Shown: piece after piece, positions 20,391 to 28,148 of the stretch | Layout of the letters: every line of letters begins with the position of its first letter | How positions within the stretch are numbered: position 1 is the stretch's first letter | DNA from: Arthrobacter sp. U41 | GTDB taxonomy: Bacteria > Actinomycetota > Actinomycetes > Actinomycetales > Micrococcaceae | Direction: 5' to 3' | NCBI RefSeq assembly: GCF_001750145.1 | Contig: NZ_CP015732.1 | Location: 3,720,001-3,784,000, forward strand | Length of the DNA stretch: 64,000 nucleotides | Translations under genes and position numbers: made by a program | The notes under the pieces: model-generated | Databases searched by the model: none | Told to the model about the DNA's origin: nothing | Seen by the model: only the letters and a program-made list of their open reading frames with translations

Positions 20391-20459
20391 TGCCCGTGGT
20401 TCGGATTTTGTCCATCTCCCTCGCGCTCTCGCGTGCCTGATTTGGTCAGTCTGCTTAGC

Positions 20460-20490
20460 ATTTGGCTAAATTGGGACTAAAATTGGGCTA
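20460..20490. repeat. Three near-identical ~10-11-bp motifs upstream of csbD
   Basis: ATTTGGCTA, ATTGGGACTA and ATTGGGCTA follow each other with one- to two-base overlaps or gaps, ending 41 bp before the CsbD start. The region is markedly AT-rich against its GC-rich surroundings, consistent with a promoter/operator. Confidence 0.6.
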
Positions 20491-20531
20491 TCAGCCGCCA
20501 CAGCCCGGCGGCCAACTGTAGGGAGAACGCC

Positions 20532-20705
20532 ATGGGTGTGGATGACAAGATCGGCAATACCGCCGAGAAGATCGCGGGCAAGGGCAAGGAAGCCGCGGGC
20601 GAGGCCACAGGTGATGAGAGCCTGAAGGCCGAGGGTAAGGGCCAGCAGGCCGCAGCAGATATCAAGCAGGCCGGCGAGAAGGTCAAGGACGCGTTCAAGG
20701 ACTAG
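20532..20705 (+). CDS. CsbD-family stress protein
   Basis: 57 residues, MGVDDKIGNTAEKIAGKGKE to KVKDAFKD, a Lys/Ala/Glu-rich helical protein typical of CsbD, a general-stress family of unknown mechanism. GTAGGGAG precedes the ATG by a few bases. It is monocistronic: a hairpin follows at 20721-20747. The upstream DNA at 20460-20490 has three successive near-repeats of an ATTGGG-CTA motif that may belong to its promoter. Confidence 0.9.
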   Translation: MGVDDKIGNTAEKIAGKGKEAAGEATGDESLKAEGKGQQAAADIKQAGEKVKDAFKD

Positions 20706-20720
20706 CCGGACCATAGAAGA

Positions 20721-20747
20721 GGGCGCAGCTCCCGGGGAGTTGCGCCC
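20721..20747 (+). terminator. csbD terminator hairpin
   Basis: GGGCGCAGCTCC and GGAGTTGCGCCC form a 12-bp stem (one G-U) with a CGG loop, 16 bases after the stop; there is no clear T-tract. Confidence 0.6.
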
Positions 20748-20749
20748 CT

Positions 20750-20781
20750 CCTGCGTCAGTACCCGCCTGCGTCAGTACCCG
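20750..20781. repeat. Perfect 16-bp tandem duplication
   Basis: CCTGCGTCAGTACCCG occurs at 20750-20765 and immediately again at 20766-20781, right after the csbD terminator. Confidence 0.95.
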
Positions 20782-20939
20782 GCCCGCGCTCTGGACAGGC
20801 GCGCCCGGACTCCGTAGATTCAGAACAGTCCTAATTTTCCCTCCGGGGTGGGACCCTTTGCCGCCGGGTGCACGGCCGCAAAGAGAGCCGCTGTAGCCGC
20901 ACGGTGGCACAACTATTGCACCCGCGGAAAAGAGCCCTC

Positions 20940-21194
20940 ATGGCCATCTCCCACTTCGAACGATTCCTTCTCGACACCACCGTTCCGGATGAAACGCACC
21001 AGCCGCTGGGGCCGGACTGCCTCTACGGCCTGTACACAAGCTGGTGCCTGCTGCACCAGATCACTCCCGTGGAGGACATCCATTTCCGGTCCGCCATGGA
21101 ACGCTGCGGGATCGATTTGCGGAACAGCCGACGACGGATGAGGGGGCCGGCGGCAACCGACTACATCCTGGCAAGTTACCCCACTACTGCCTGA
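20940..21194 (+). CDS. Small protein of unknown function (84 aa)
   Basis: MAISHFERFLLDTTVPDE opens an 84-residue protein with aromatic- and Cys-rich centre (DCLYGLYTSWCLLHQITPVED) and basic C-terminal helix (RNSRRRMRGPAATDYILASY). No signal or membrane segment. The layout (hydrophobic Y-WC helix, F--AM---G, basic R-RR turn, YIL strand) is reminiscent of winged-helix DNA-binding tails such as those in phage primases, but this is only a resemblance. ATG 20940 is preferred over the frame start at 20868 because composition becomes protein-like from here. Its stop overlaps the convergent MarR gene by 11 bases. Confidence 0.6.
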   Translation: MAISHFERFLLDTTVPDETHQPLGPDCLYGLYTSWCLLHQITPVEDIHFRSAMERCGIDLRNSRRRMRGPAATDYILASYPTTA

Positions 21195-21663
21195 CCGGTC
21201 GCTGCGTCGCACCGCCGTCAGGGGCGGGACGCGGCGATGGGAGCCGGACCGCGTTGACGAACCTCTCCAGCTGTTCCTGAAAGACCTGCCAGTCTGCCAC
21301 ATCCATTGTTGAAGGGAAGGCGTCGATTTCCGTCTGGCGGGCGGTGGCCAGCGCCGCCCTACCCGCGGATGTCAGCTGCACGTGGAGTTCGCGTCGGTCT
21401 GCGGGATTCCGGGTCCTGGTGACGAAGCCCCCAGCTTCCAGACGGGCGATGACCCTACCCAGGGTTTGGCTTTGGACATGCACCTTTGCCGCGAGCTGCT
21501 CCTGGTTCAGCGGACGGGGAGCTATTGCTTCGAGGGCGATAACAGCGGCACGGGTCAGGTTCAGTGGTGCCAGCGCCTCGTCCTGACGGCGCCGGATCAG
21601 ACGGGCCGCTGTCATGACCAAGCGGTAGGTGCCCTGAAGGTTCGGTTCAATATCGCGTGTCAT
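21184..21663 (-). CDS. MarR-family transcriptional regulator
   Basis: 159 residues with the MarR winged helix: LTRAAVIALEAIAP, recognition region NQEQLAAKVHVQSQTLGRVIARLEAGG and the wing FVTRTRNPADRRELHVQLT. The C-terminal dimer helix runs ~115-145, followed by a short Pro/Arg tail. A SD-like AGGAACG lies about ten bases before the ATG. It is the last gene before the convergent small ORF. Upstream lie an intrinsic terminator (21711-21745) and an AAGCATGCTT palindrome, which may be part of its own leader and control. The target is unknown; the neighbouring P450 cluster is decayed. Confidence 0.9.
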   Translation of the reverse strand: MTRDIEPNLQGTYRLVMTAARLIRRRQDEALAPLNLTRAAVIALEAIAPRPLNQEQLAAKVHVQSQTLGRVIARLEAGGFVTRTRNPADRRELHVQLTSAGRAALATARQTEIDAFPSTMDVADWQVFQEQLERFVNAVRLPSPRPAPDGGATQRPVRQ

Positions 21664-21710
21664 TGGCGCTGCGTTCCTATGTCACATCGAGGACCTGGCA
21701 GTGGAGAAAA

Positions 21711-21745
21711 GAGTCAGGGCCAGAGCACCGCTCTGGCCCTGACTC
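21711..21745 (-). terminator. Strong intrinsic terminator upstream of marR-like gene
   Basis: A perfect 16-bp stem (arms 21711-21726 and 21730-21745) with an ACC loop. On the minus strand it is followed by TTTTCTCC. It stands 48 bp before the MarR start, so it either ended a gene now lost or works as a leader attenuator. Confidence 0.88.
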
Positions 21746-21789
21746 TCCGCACCCCCTTGAGGTTGAGCAGATCGTCCAGGTGTTGTTAG

Positions 21790-21870
21790 GCGAACATCCG
21801 GTCTCCCTGGATGCGGTGTGTGCGGTAGCAACGCCCGCTGCTGGACATTGCAGTCCCCACCATAAGCATG
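21790..21870 (-). other. Short ORF (26 codons) between palindrome and terminator
   Basis: Reads MLMVGTAMSSSGRCYRTH then RIQGDRMFA and stop. It has no recognisable family. It could be a leader peptide of the MarR transcript or the debris of a lost gene; no proof of translation. Confidence 0.3.
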
Positions 21871-21887
21871 TCTGGTAACCATTTGGC

Positions 21888-21897
21888 AAGCATGCTT
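21888..21897. promoter_or_regulatory. AAGCATGCTT palindrome, candidate MarR operator
   Basis: A perfect 10-bp palindrome with a related CATGCTT a few bases away on the minus strand (21862-21875). MarR-family operators often have this form. It sits ~225 bp upstream of the MarR gene and just before the short ORF and terminator. Confidence 0.5.
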
Positions 21898-21930
21898 AGT
21901 AATTTCGCTGTCCGGCTGGCGGTCCCGCGG

Positions 21931-22116
21931 CTACTCCTCCGGCGCCAGGGTTACAGTGGCCCCGTTGAGTTCCTGGCTGAAGCCGAGCTGGCAGGAGTGC
22001 CGCGATCCGCACTCCTGGTAGCCCTCCGCCTCGACCGGGAGTTCCAGTTCGTCCGCGCTGCGTTCGGCCAGGGTGTCGAAGATCTCCTTCTCCAGGAAGA
22101 CGTGGCACGGGGCCGG
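21931..22116 (-). pseudogene. [2Fe-2S] ferredoxin fragment (C-terminal half)
   Basis: The minus strand encodes CHVFLEKEIFDTLAERSADE, then LELPVEAEGYQECGSRHSC and QLGFSQELNGATVTLAPEE-stop. This matches the second half of adrenodoxin/putidaredoxin-type ferredoxins (CHV after the cluster loop, then S-R-x-x-C and the D/N-G-x-x-V end). The first half with the initial cluster cysteines is missing and the fragment abuts the reductase remnant in another frame, so it cannot make a working ferredoxin. Confidence 0.75.
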
Positions 22117-23204
22117 AAGTCGCTCAGGCCCCCGACGGTGTCGACGGCAGCGAGGCGTCCGTTGCGGAGATAGACCGCGGAAAACCTGCCCCCGGCGGGG
22201 TCGCCGCGCACGAACACCTCATCGTCAGGGTGGCGGACACCTGCGGTCTGGAGCCGGACGCCGTGCTGCACGGTCCAGAACCAGGCAATGTCCGGGTCGG
22301 CGGCGGGCTGGCCGGGATGTGCGCTGCCACCCTGTCGGCCTGGGTGAGCGCCTTCTGGATGCATTCGAGGCGCTGGCTGGCACCGTCGATGGTGCTGGTG
22401 AAGCGCGTGACGTCGCCCGTCGCGTAGATGTCGGGAACGGAGGTCCATCCGTCCTCATCAACGAGGATCCCGTCCTGGCATTCGAGTCCGGCGTCGCCGG
22501 CCAGCTCCCGATTGGGCACCACACCGATTCCGGCGCGCACGACGTCGGCCGTGTGGACGGCGCCGTCGGCGGTGACGACCTCTTCGGCACGGTCAGAGCC
22601 CTCGACGGCGGTGACCGCGGCGCCAAAGACGAAGCGGACACCATGCTGCCCGTGCAGCTGCTCGAAGAAACGGTACACCGGTTCGGGGGTCACCCGGCTC
22701 ATCACGCGGTCCCGGAATTCCAGCACCGTGGCCACACAGTTCCTGGCGGCGGCAGCCGCGATTTCGAGCCCGATGTATCCGGCGCCCGTGATGGAGACCC
22801 GCACCCCGGGAAGGCCGGCGCCGGGAACCGTCAGCGTCCTGGCGCGCGAACCCGTGGCAATGACGAGCCGATGGTAGCAGTGGCGGATGCCGTCGGACAG
22901 CTGGACGGTCCGGCGGTCCGGGTCGATGGCGTCGACGGTAAGTCCTGCCCGCCGGTCAATGCTCTTGTCGTCGTAGAACTTCGCTTTGCGCAGCACGGTG
23001 GACTCATCCGCGGCGCCGGACTTGAGGAGTTCCATGGACAGCGGAGGGCGTTCGTATGGCGTCTCCCTTTTCGGCCTCGACCAGCAGGATATCCCCGTCC
23101 CACCCGCGGGTGCGCAGTCCTGCGGCCACCGCGACGCCGGAGTGGCCGGCTCCGATGATGACGATTGGATTCAGGCGGTTTTCAGTGGGCTGCGGTTTAG
23201 GCAT
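22117..23204 (-). pseudogene. Frameshifted ferredoxin-NAD(P)+ reductase (rhodocoxin/putidaredoxin reductase type)
   Basis: Three pieces in different frames cover one gene. 23204 to ~23055: IVIIGAGHSGVAVAAGLR, the FAD dinucleotide fold. ~23052 to ~22320, shifted: PYERPPLSMELLK, RLVIATGSRARTL, SITGAGYIGLEIAAAAA (NAD fold), VPDIYATGDVTR. ~22320 to ~22130, shifted back: DIAWFWTVQHGVRLQTAG and FSAVYLRNGRLAAVDTV, the reductase C-terminal domain. About 20 residues between LPGV and the second GxGxxG also appear deleted. At least two frameshifts and a deletion make it non-functional. Its partners, ferredoxin and P450, are decayed too. Confidence 0.85.
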
Positions 23205-23973
23205 TCGACTCCCCCAGTTCCATGTACGGGTGCTCGGGACCGGAATTGGTCAGATTGTTTCCGCGGACGTATTCGATCGGCTTATGGGGGCGGAGCTTGA
23301 GGGAGGCCAGCTTCTCGGCGAGGAGCTGCACCGTGACCAGGACCTCCAGCCGCGCCAGCGGCGCGCCGAGGCAGCTGTGCACACCGTGGCCCAAGCCCCG
23401 GTGCCCGTCGGTGTGTTGCGGTCGATGTCGAAGGTCTCGCCGTCGGGGTATTTGTTGCTGTCGCGGTTCGCGGCGGCGGGAAGCAGCCGGACGATGGCGC
23501 CGGCGGGGATGCGCACGCCGGTAACGTCCACCTCTTCGATGGTGATGCGGCTGGCGCGCTGCACTGTTCCGCGGTACCGGGCGAGTTCCTCGACGAAGAG
23601 GTTTGCGTCCTCCGGATTCCGGCGGATCCGCTCCAGCAGTTCGGGCTGTTCGCTGAAAGCCCGGAAGGCATTGGCGAGCAGAATGGCGGTGGTGTCGTGC
23701 CCGGCGACGAAGACGAAGTCGCAGAGTTCCTTGGCTTCCTTCTTGCTGAGCAGGCCGTCCTTCCACATCCGGGCGATGTGGCCGCCCACGGAGTCGCTCC
23801 CCCCGTGGTGAAGACGCTCCGTCGTGTCCTTGGTCGCCCTAGGTGCCGTCGTCGACGACCTTGAACGATGCCATGCCTTCCGGCCAGGCGAGTTCATGGG
23901 AGTAAGGGGGCAGTCCGGCCGGCCCGGAGGGAGACGCGTCGGCGGGCATTAAGTCAGTGGTGGCAGCAGACAT
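23197..23973 (-). pseudogene. Truncated and frameshifted cytochrome P450
   Basis: Upstream piece: MSAATTDLMPADASPSGPAG ... PEGMASFKVVDDGT then stop (23973-23839), a P450-like N-terminus. A large deletion (roughly 150-200 residues by comparison with family length) joins it, in another frame, to the I-helix (ELCDFVFVAGHDTTA), the ExxR helix (VEELARYRG) and GAIVRLLPAAANRD. A further frameshift near 23400-23420 moves to LGHGVHSCLGAPLARLEV, the haem-Cys loop, and ends at GESNA. The haem motif survives but no frame joins the parts. The stop overlaps the reductase start by eight bases, as in a former operon. Confidence 0.87.
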
Positions 23974-24229
23974 CGTTGTCCTTCTGTCGGAGTGCAGTGA
24001 GGTGATGTACGTCTCAACCAAGAGTGCCCAGTGAGCAGCGCTCCACCCCATAGGGCTTCCGTTCATCGGTTGTGGAAGATGCCCGACGGCGGGCGGCGCG
24101 GCGGAATCCGGGGTTGCGGGCCGCGCCGGCGCGGGTCGAGGCCTGCGGCGCGGCTTCCGACCCGGGCATCAGGGCGCAGCCGGCTGCGGTTTGGACAGAC
24201 GCCTCAACCTATCGACGCGACTTGTCCGG

Positions 24230-26035
24230 TCAGGCGTATTGCAGCAGGAAGTGTTCCAGGATGCTGGCATCGGGTTCTTGCCGGCCAAGATCGTCCACTT
24301 TTGCGTCGGGCAATGAGTGCCCGTCCGTGAGGAGGTGCCAGTCCGAGTGAGGGTCTTCGGGCAGTTCCTGTTCCTGTTCCGGATCCAGGCCGGGGTCCGG
24401 GGGCAGGCCCGAGTCCAGGTCAATGTCCGGAGCCGGGGGCAGGCCGCGTTCCAGATCAATGTCGTCGTACAGATCCGGCGGCAGGCCGCGATCCAGATCA
24501 ATGCCGTCGTACAGATCCGGTGGCAGGCCGCGATCCATTTCCGCGTCTCCGTCCGGGCCCGCATAGGCGTCCAGGATTCCGTCCGGCCAGTGGGGTGGTT
24601 CCCAGTCCTGCTGTTCGCTGGGGTAGTGCCGTCCGGTCGGGGAGGTCCAGCCGGGCGGGGCGGTTTTGCTGGCCCGGGCCGGTGTCCAGGCTGAGCTGTG
24701 TTTGAGCTTGTGGTGTTTGCGGCAGGGCTGTCCGAGGTTGGTGATCCCGGTGGTGCCTCCGTCGGCCCAGGCCAGGAGGTGGTCCGCTTCGTTGTCCAGG
24801 GAGTGGTTGTTGCACCCCGGGAACGGGCATCTCCCGTCACGGAGCATCAGCCAGTGCCGCTGGGCTTTGGTGAGGCGGTAGCTGGTCCGGCCGATTTCCA
24901 GCGGCGCCCCGTCGCGGGGGTCGATCAGGACCCGGTGGAAGGACCCGGCGCCGTCGGTGATCAGGCGGCGGGCCATCGAGGGCGGGATCGGCCCGTATCC
25001 GTCCAGCATCGCCGGTTCCTGTCCGGCGCCGAGCAGGGACAGGACCGGGACGGTGATCAGCACCTGCGCCCGCGGCGACGGCACACCCCCGCCCGCCCCG
25101 GCGCACATGCCGTCGGCCGCGCCGGCGCCGGTGCCGCGGCAGGATCCGCAGCTTCCGCCGCCGGCCACGCCGGTGCCCCCGCAGGTACCGCACGTTCTGC
25201 CGCCATCCGCTGTTCCGCCGGTGGTGAGCAGCCAGGTGGCGGCGATGTCGGCCCGCAGCTGGGTGAGGGTGCGTGCCTCGTCCGGGCCCTGCAGGGCGCG
25301 GGCGGCCGCGGTGGTCCGTTCCCAGATCCCCGCGGCGGTATCGGCCGGAAGGTACGCGGAGAACCAGGCCATCCCGTCACTGTCCGGGCGGAACTCGACC
25401 CGCCGGTCCGCGGCGCACCTGGCATGGCGCTGTTCGATGCTCTCCCGGTGGTGGCGTTCACGCCACGTGCGGGCCTTGGCCCGGAACCTGCCCGGGACCA
25501 GCTCCCCGGCCGGGCACCCCCGGGCCGGGTTCGGGGCGGCCGGGTCCAGGAAGTGCGCCTCCAGCGCAGCCGCCCCGGCCGGGTCCAGGCTGGTCGTTTC
25601 GTCCACCATGATCCGGGCGTGCGCCCAGGAAATCGTGCCCGCCGTCAGCGCCGCGAGGGTCAGCGGCAACGTCTTCGTCAGGGCCAGGCACTCGCCCAGG
25701 AACGCCCCCGCGGTCTGCTCGCTCACCGTCAGGACGCAGGCGACCTCCGCGGTCAGCGCCATCTCTTCGCAGGCGGTGTCCTGCAGCGATGCCGACGGCG
25801 CCGCCATGGCCTGCGTGTCGCGCACGCAGTCCGCGGCCAGCCGCACCTTCGCCGCTGCCGCCGCGGCCTCCAGCCGGACCATCAGGGCGAGACCGTCCAG
25901 TGAATGATCCACACGATCCCACAACGGATCAGCGCGGTCAGCGCAGGCGCCCGGAAAGGCGAAGAGCGCCGCCGTCGCCGCCCCGACCGCCGCCAAAGCC
26001 TCCCTGCTCTCCACACTCAAGGCTGAGATATCCAT
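24230..26035 (-). CDS. DUF222 / HNH endonuclease-like protein with zinc-knuckle insert
   Basis: 601 residues. An N-terminal helical DUF222 domain (1-270) is followed by the insert CGTCGGTGVAGGGSCGSC (282-299), two CxxCxGxG motifs like the DnaJ zinc finger. After a second DUF222 segment comes the HNH fold: CPFPGCNN (403-410), NEADHLLAWADGGTT and CRKHHKLKH, with the metal Cys pairs and catalytic His. Residues 500-550 are acidic repeats of about 14 residues (DRGLPPDLYDGIDL). Such proteins are multicopy in Arthrobacter; their role is unclear. Start ATG 26035. It lies between two decayed regions, suggesting a variable locus. Confidence 0.88.
   Translation of the reverse strand: MDISALSVESREALAAVGAATAALFAFPGACADRADPLWDRVDHSLDGLALMVRLEAAAAAAKVRLAADCVRDTQAMAAPSASLQDTACEEMALTAEVACVLTVSEQTAGAFLGECLALTKTLPLTLAALTAGTISWAHARIMVDETTSLDPAGAAALEAHFLDPAAPNPARGCPAGELVPGRFRAKARTWRERHHRESIEQRHARCAADRRVEFRPDSDGMAWFSAYLPADTAAGIWERTTAAARALQGPDEARTLTQLRADIAATWLLTTGGTADGGRTCGTCGGTGVAGGGSCGSCRGTGAGAADGMCAGAGGGVPSPRAQVLITVPVLSLLGAGQEPAMLDGYGPIPPSMARRLITDGAGSFHRVLIDPRDGAPLEIGRTSYRLTKAQRHWLMLRDGRCPFPGCNNHSLDNEADHLLAWADGGTTGITNLGQPCRKHHKLKHSSAWTPARASKTAPPGWTSPTGRHYPSEQQDWEPPHWPDGILDAYAGPDGDAEMDRGLPPDLYDGIDLDRGLPPDLYDDIDLERGLPPAPDIDLDSGLPPDPGLDPEQEQELPEDPHSDWHLLTDGHSLPDAKVDDLGRQEPDASILEHFLLQYA
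24420..24545. repeat. In-gene ~42-bp tandem repeats (acidic Pro/Leu repeats)
   Basis: The 3' part of the DUF222-HNH gene repeats a ~42-bp unit about three times with decreasing identity, coding for RGLPPDLYD-[GD]-IDL. The first two units are nearly identical at DNA level, so length variation between strains is likely. Confidence 0.7.
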
Positions 26036-26378
26036 GCACCAAGTACATCAAGGAGCTCTGACAATAAGTTGACTCGGCAGCCGGGCAGCGGGACGGGCGC
26101 CGCACCGTCCGGCAACCTTGGAGTTGGGTCGTCTTCAAAGCTCAATCGCGTTCCCGGCCAGGACGACGTCCGGTGCCGCCGGCGCAGACCTTCCACGCCG
26201 CGGGGATCAGTTTGCCCGGGGAGCCAATAATTGCCGACGGATTCCTTCTTGCCACGGAACTCGATGCACCTGTTCTGGGAAGTCCAAAATCCTCCCGTTG
26301 ACCTCACAGCCATCACGCTCTGCTGCAGGGCAGCCCTCGCCTCGCCAGAGTTCTGCCCCTTCCTTACAGCGGCTCGAG
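26036..26378. other. Gene-free gap between DUF222-HNH and MFS genes
   Basis: 343 bp with lower GC than its neighbours. Frames are open on the minus strand, but no start with a ribosome-binding site and no recognisable protein are present. It presumably holds the HNH promoter; I see no clear hairpin or repeat. Confidence 0.5.
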
Positions 26379-27674
26379 TCAGTTCAGACTCGAACTCTCG
26401 GAGCCCTCGGGGAATGCTGTCCAGGTCCGCATGGGTGAGATTGCGATTGGGACGGCGGAGACGCCGGCGAGCAGGGCCCAGATCCAGAGCACGGGTAGGA
26501 CGCCTATCCATGTTGCCACGGCGCCCCCGGCAAGGCTGGCGACAGGCATGACTCCGAGGACGAAGAGCCTGTTGCTGGCCATGACCGTCCCAAGCGCGCC
26601 GGAGGACGCGATCCGCGGGATGATCCCGGCCCCCGCTACCGATATGACCACGACAAGGAAGGCCCATCCGAACGAGGAGACCCCGAGCCAGAGTTCCGGG
26701 AACCATGGGAGAACCGGGGCAAGGGGCGTCAGCGCGACAGCCGGGGCGCAGGCGACGCCGCCGAGAATCCTGGTCTTGCCAATGCCCAAAAGTGTCAGCA
26801 CGGCAGGTGCTGCGAAGGAGGCCGCAAGACCGCCCAGGGCTGCGAAGGTGCTGAGGAGCGCGAATACAGCGGGGCTGAGTCCCAGAACGCTGAGGGCGTA
26901 TACCGCCGTGGCGGCGCTGCCGAACATGGTGGCAGCGTTAAGAATCATTCCGGACAGGAACAGACCCCTGAGCACCGGATGGTGAATTGTGAAGGACAAG
27001 CCGGCCCGGGCCGCTCCCCAGAATGGATCGTGTTCCCGGGGCGGCTTGACGTCTTCAATGACCTTGATGCTCCTGAGGGCCAGTGCGGACAGGGTGTAGG
27101 CGATTCCGGCAGTCACCAGCGCCAACGGTGCGGCGGTGGCACTGAGCAGCGCTCCCGTCAAAGACGCGGAGCCGACGGCGACCGCGCTGGCTGCCGACTG
27201 CAGCCGGGCATGAGCGTCGCTGATCCGATCCCGGCCCACCACCGACGGGACGAAAGCACCATGTGCGGTCGTGAAAACAGCGTCGGCGACGCTGATCAAC
27301 GCCACGCAAACCAGCAGGTGCCCAAGTGTCATGCCACCGGCTAAGTAAGCCGCCGGCACACTCAGGACCACCAGCGCACGAATCACGTCAGCGGTGATCA
27401 TCAGCCGGCGTCGACGGAGCCGGTCCACCCAGACGCCAATCGGGAGGCCCAGGACAAGGAACGCACTCGTGCCCAGAGCATTAATGATTCCCACCTCCAG
27501 TGCGCCGGCACCGAGCATTGAGACCGCGACGATCGGGATCACGACGCGGCCTGCTTCGTCCCCGACCCCTTCGAACGCGCTGGCCATCCACAGCTTTCGG
27601 AAAGCACTCAGCCGCATCAGAGGCTCTGCGGTCGGAAGCCGGCGTTCGGCGTCGTTCCGGATCCGTAAGGTCAT
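26379..27674 (-). CDS. MFS transporter
   Basis: 431 residues from MTLRIRNDAERRLPTAEPL; about 12 hydrophobic helices. Motif A-like loop GLPIGVWVDRLRRRRLMI is in loop 2-3, diagnostic of the major facilitator superfamily; VGRDRISDAHARLQSAASA resembles the MFS_3 (enterobactin-exporter type) subgroup. A drug or siderophore exporter is plausible but the substrate is unknown. The open frame extends to 28082, but the first hydrophobic helix begins shortly after 27674. It is divergent from the ZBD-HTH gene, with a palindrome at 27676-27692 directly before the start. Confidence 0.85.
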   Translation of the reverse strand: MTLRIRNDAERRLPTAEPLMRLSAFRKLWMASAFEGVGDEAGRVVIPIVAVSMLGAGALEVGIINALGTSAFLVLGLPIGVWVDRLRRRRLMITADVIRALVVLSVPAAYLAGGMTLGHLLVCVALISVADAVFTTAHGAFVPSVVGRDRISDAHARLQSAASAVAVGSASLTGALLSATAAPLALVTAGIAYTLSALALRSIKVIEDVKPPREHDPFWGAARAGLSFTIHHPVLRGLFLSGMILNAATMFGSAATAVYALSVLGLSPAVFALLSTFAALGGLAASFAAPAVLTLLGIGKTRILGGVACAPAVALTPLAPVLPWFPELWLGVSSFGWAFLVVVISVAGAGIIPRIASSGALGTVMASNRLFVLGVMPVASLAGGAVATWIGVLPVLWIWALLAGVSAVPIAISPMRTWTAFPEGSESSSLN

Positions 27675-27675
27675 G

Positions 27676-27692
27676 CCTGACACCATGTCAGG
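27676..27692. promoter_or_regulatory. CCTGACA-N3-TGTCAGG palindrome in the divergent region
   Basis: Perfect 7-bp inverted repeat with CCA spacer, one base from the MFS ATG and 61 bp upstream of the ZBD-HTH GTG. Position fits an operator controlling both genes. Confidence 0.6.
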
Positions 27693-27752
27693 CGTCGCCT
27701 TACGCGTCAAGTATGCTGGACATCGTCGACGTTTCATCGGAAGGAGACTGTC

Positions 27753-28148
27753 GTGGAACAGGAACTGTCTTTGGCCGGCCCCTTGATGTGCAGCTTCTGC
27801 GCGGCAGCGGCTGGCCCGTCGCGACGGTTGGTGGCAGGTCCCGGCGTTGCCATCTGCCAGGCCTGTGCCGCCGCGTCCTTGGAGCTTTTCCACAGCGATG
27901 AAGGAGCACGGGCAGTGGCTCCCTGGGAGCGGATGACTGATGACGAAGTCCTGGCGCACCTGCCGGAAATCGCTGCCGTCGCCTCGCAGGTCGAAGAGCG
28001 GCTGAGTGCTTGGGTGGGTACGGCGCGCGACAGAAAGATCAGCTGGGCACGCATTGGCTCGTCCCTGGGAATGACCAGGCAATCAGCCTGGGAGCGCTTT
28101 CAGCCCCGCACCGAAAGCCGGCACCGCGCGCGTGGCCGGATGCAGTAG
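27753..28148 (+). CDS. ClpX-type zinc-finger plus HTH protein
   Basis: 131 residues from GTG 27753, preceded by GGAAGGAG. Residues 10-45 hold the C4 zinc motif CSFC...CQAC (Cys13, 16, 35, 38) of the ClpX N-terminal binding domain, without any AAA+ domain. Residues ~92-118 (DRKISWARIGSSLGMTRQS) look like a helix-turn-helix that in other actinobacterial proteins accompanies this finger. The protein probably binds DNA and may sense or recruit via the zinc domain. Divergent from the MFS gene with a shared palindrome, it is a likely local regulator; this is inferred. Confidence 0.78.
   Translation: MEQELSLAGPLMCSFCAAAAGPSRRLVAGPGVAICQACAAASLELFHSDEGARAVAPWERMTDDEVLAHLPEIAAVASQVEERLSAWVGTARDRKISWARIGSSLGMTRQSAWERFQPRTESRHRARGRMQ

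Noticed and set aside
27675..28082. 136-residue extension of the MFS transporter
   Set aside because: It is antisense to the ZBD-HTH gene and lacks hydrophobic segments.
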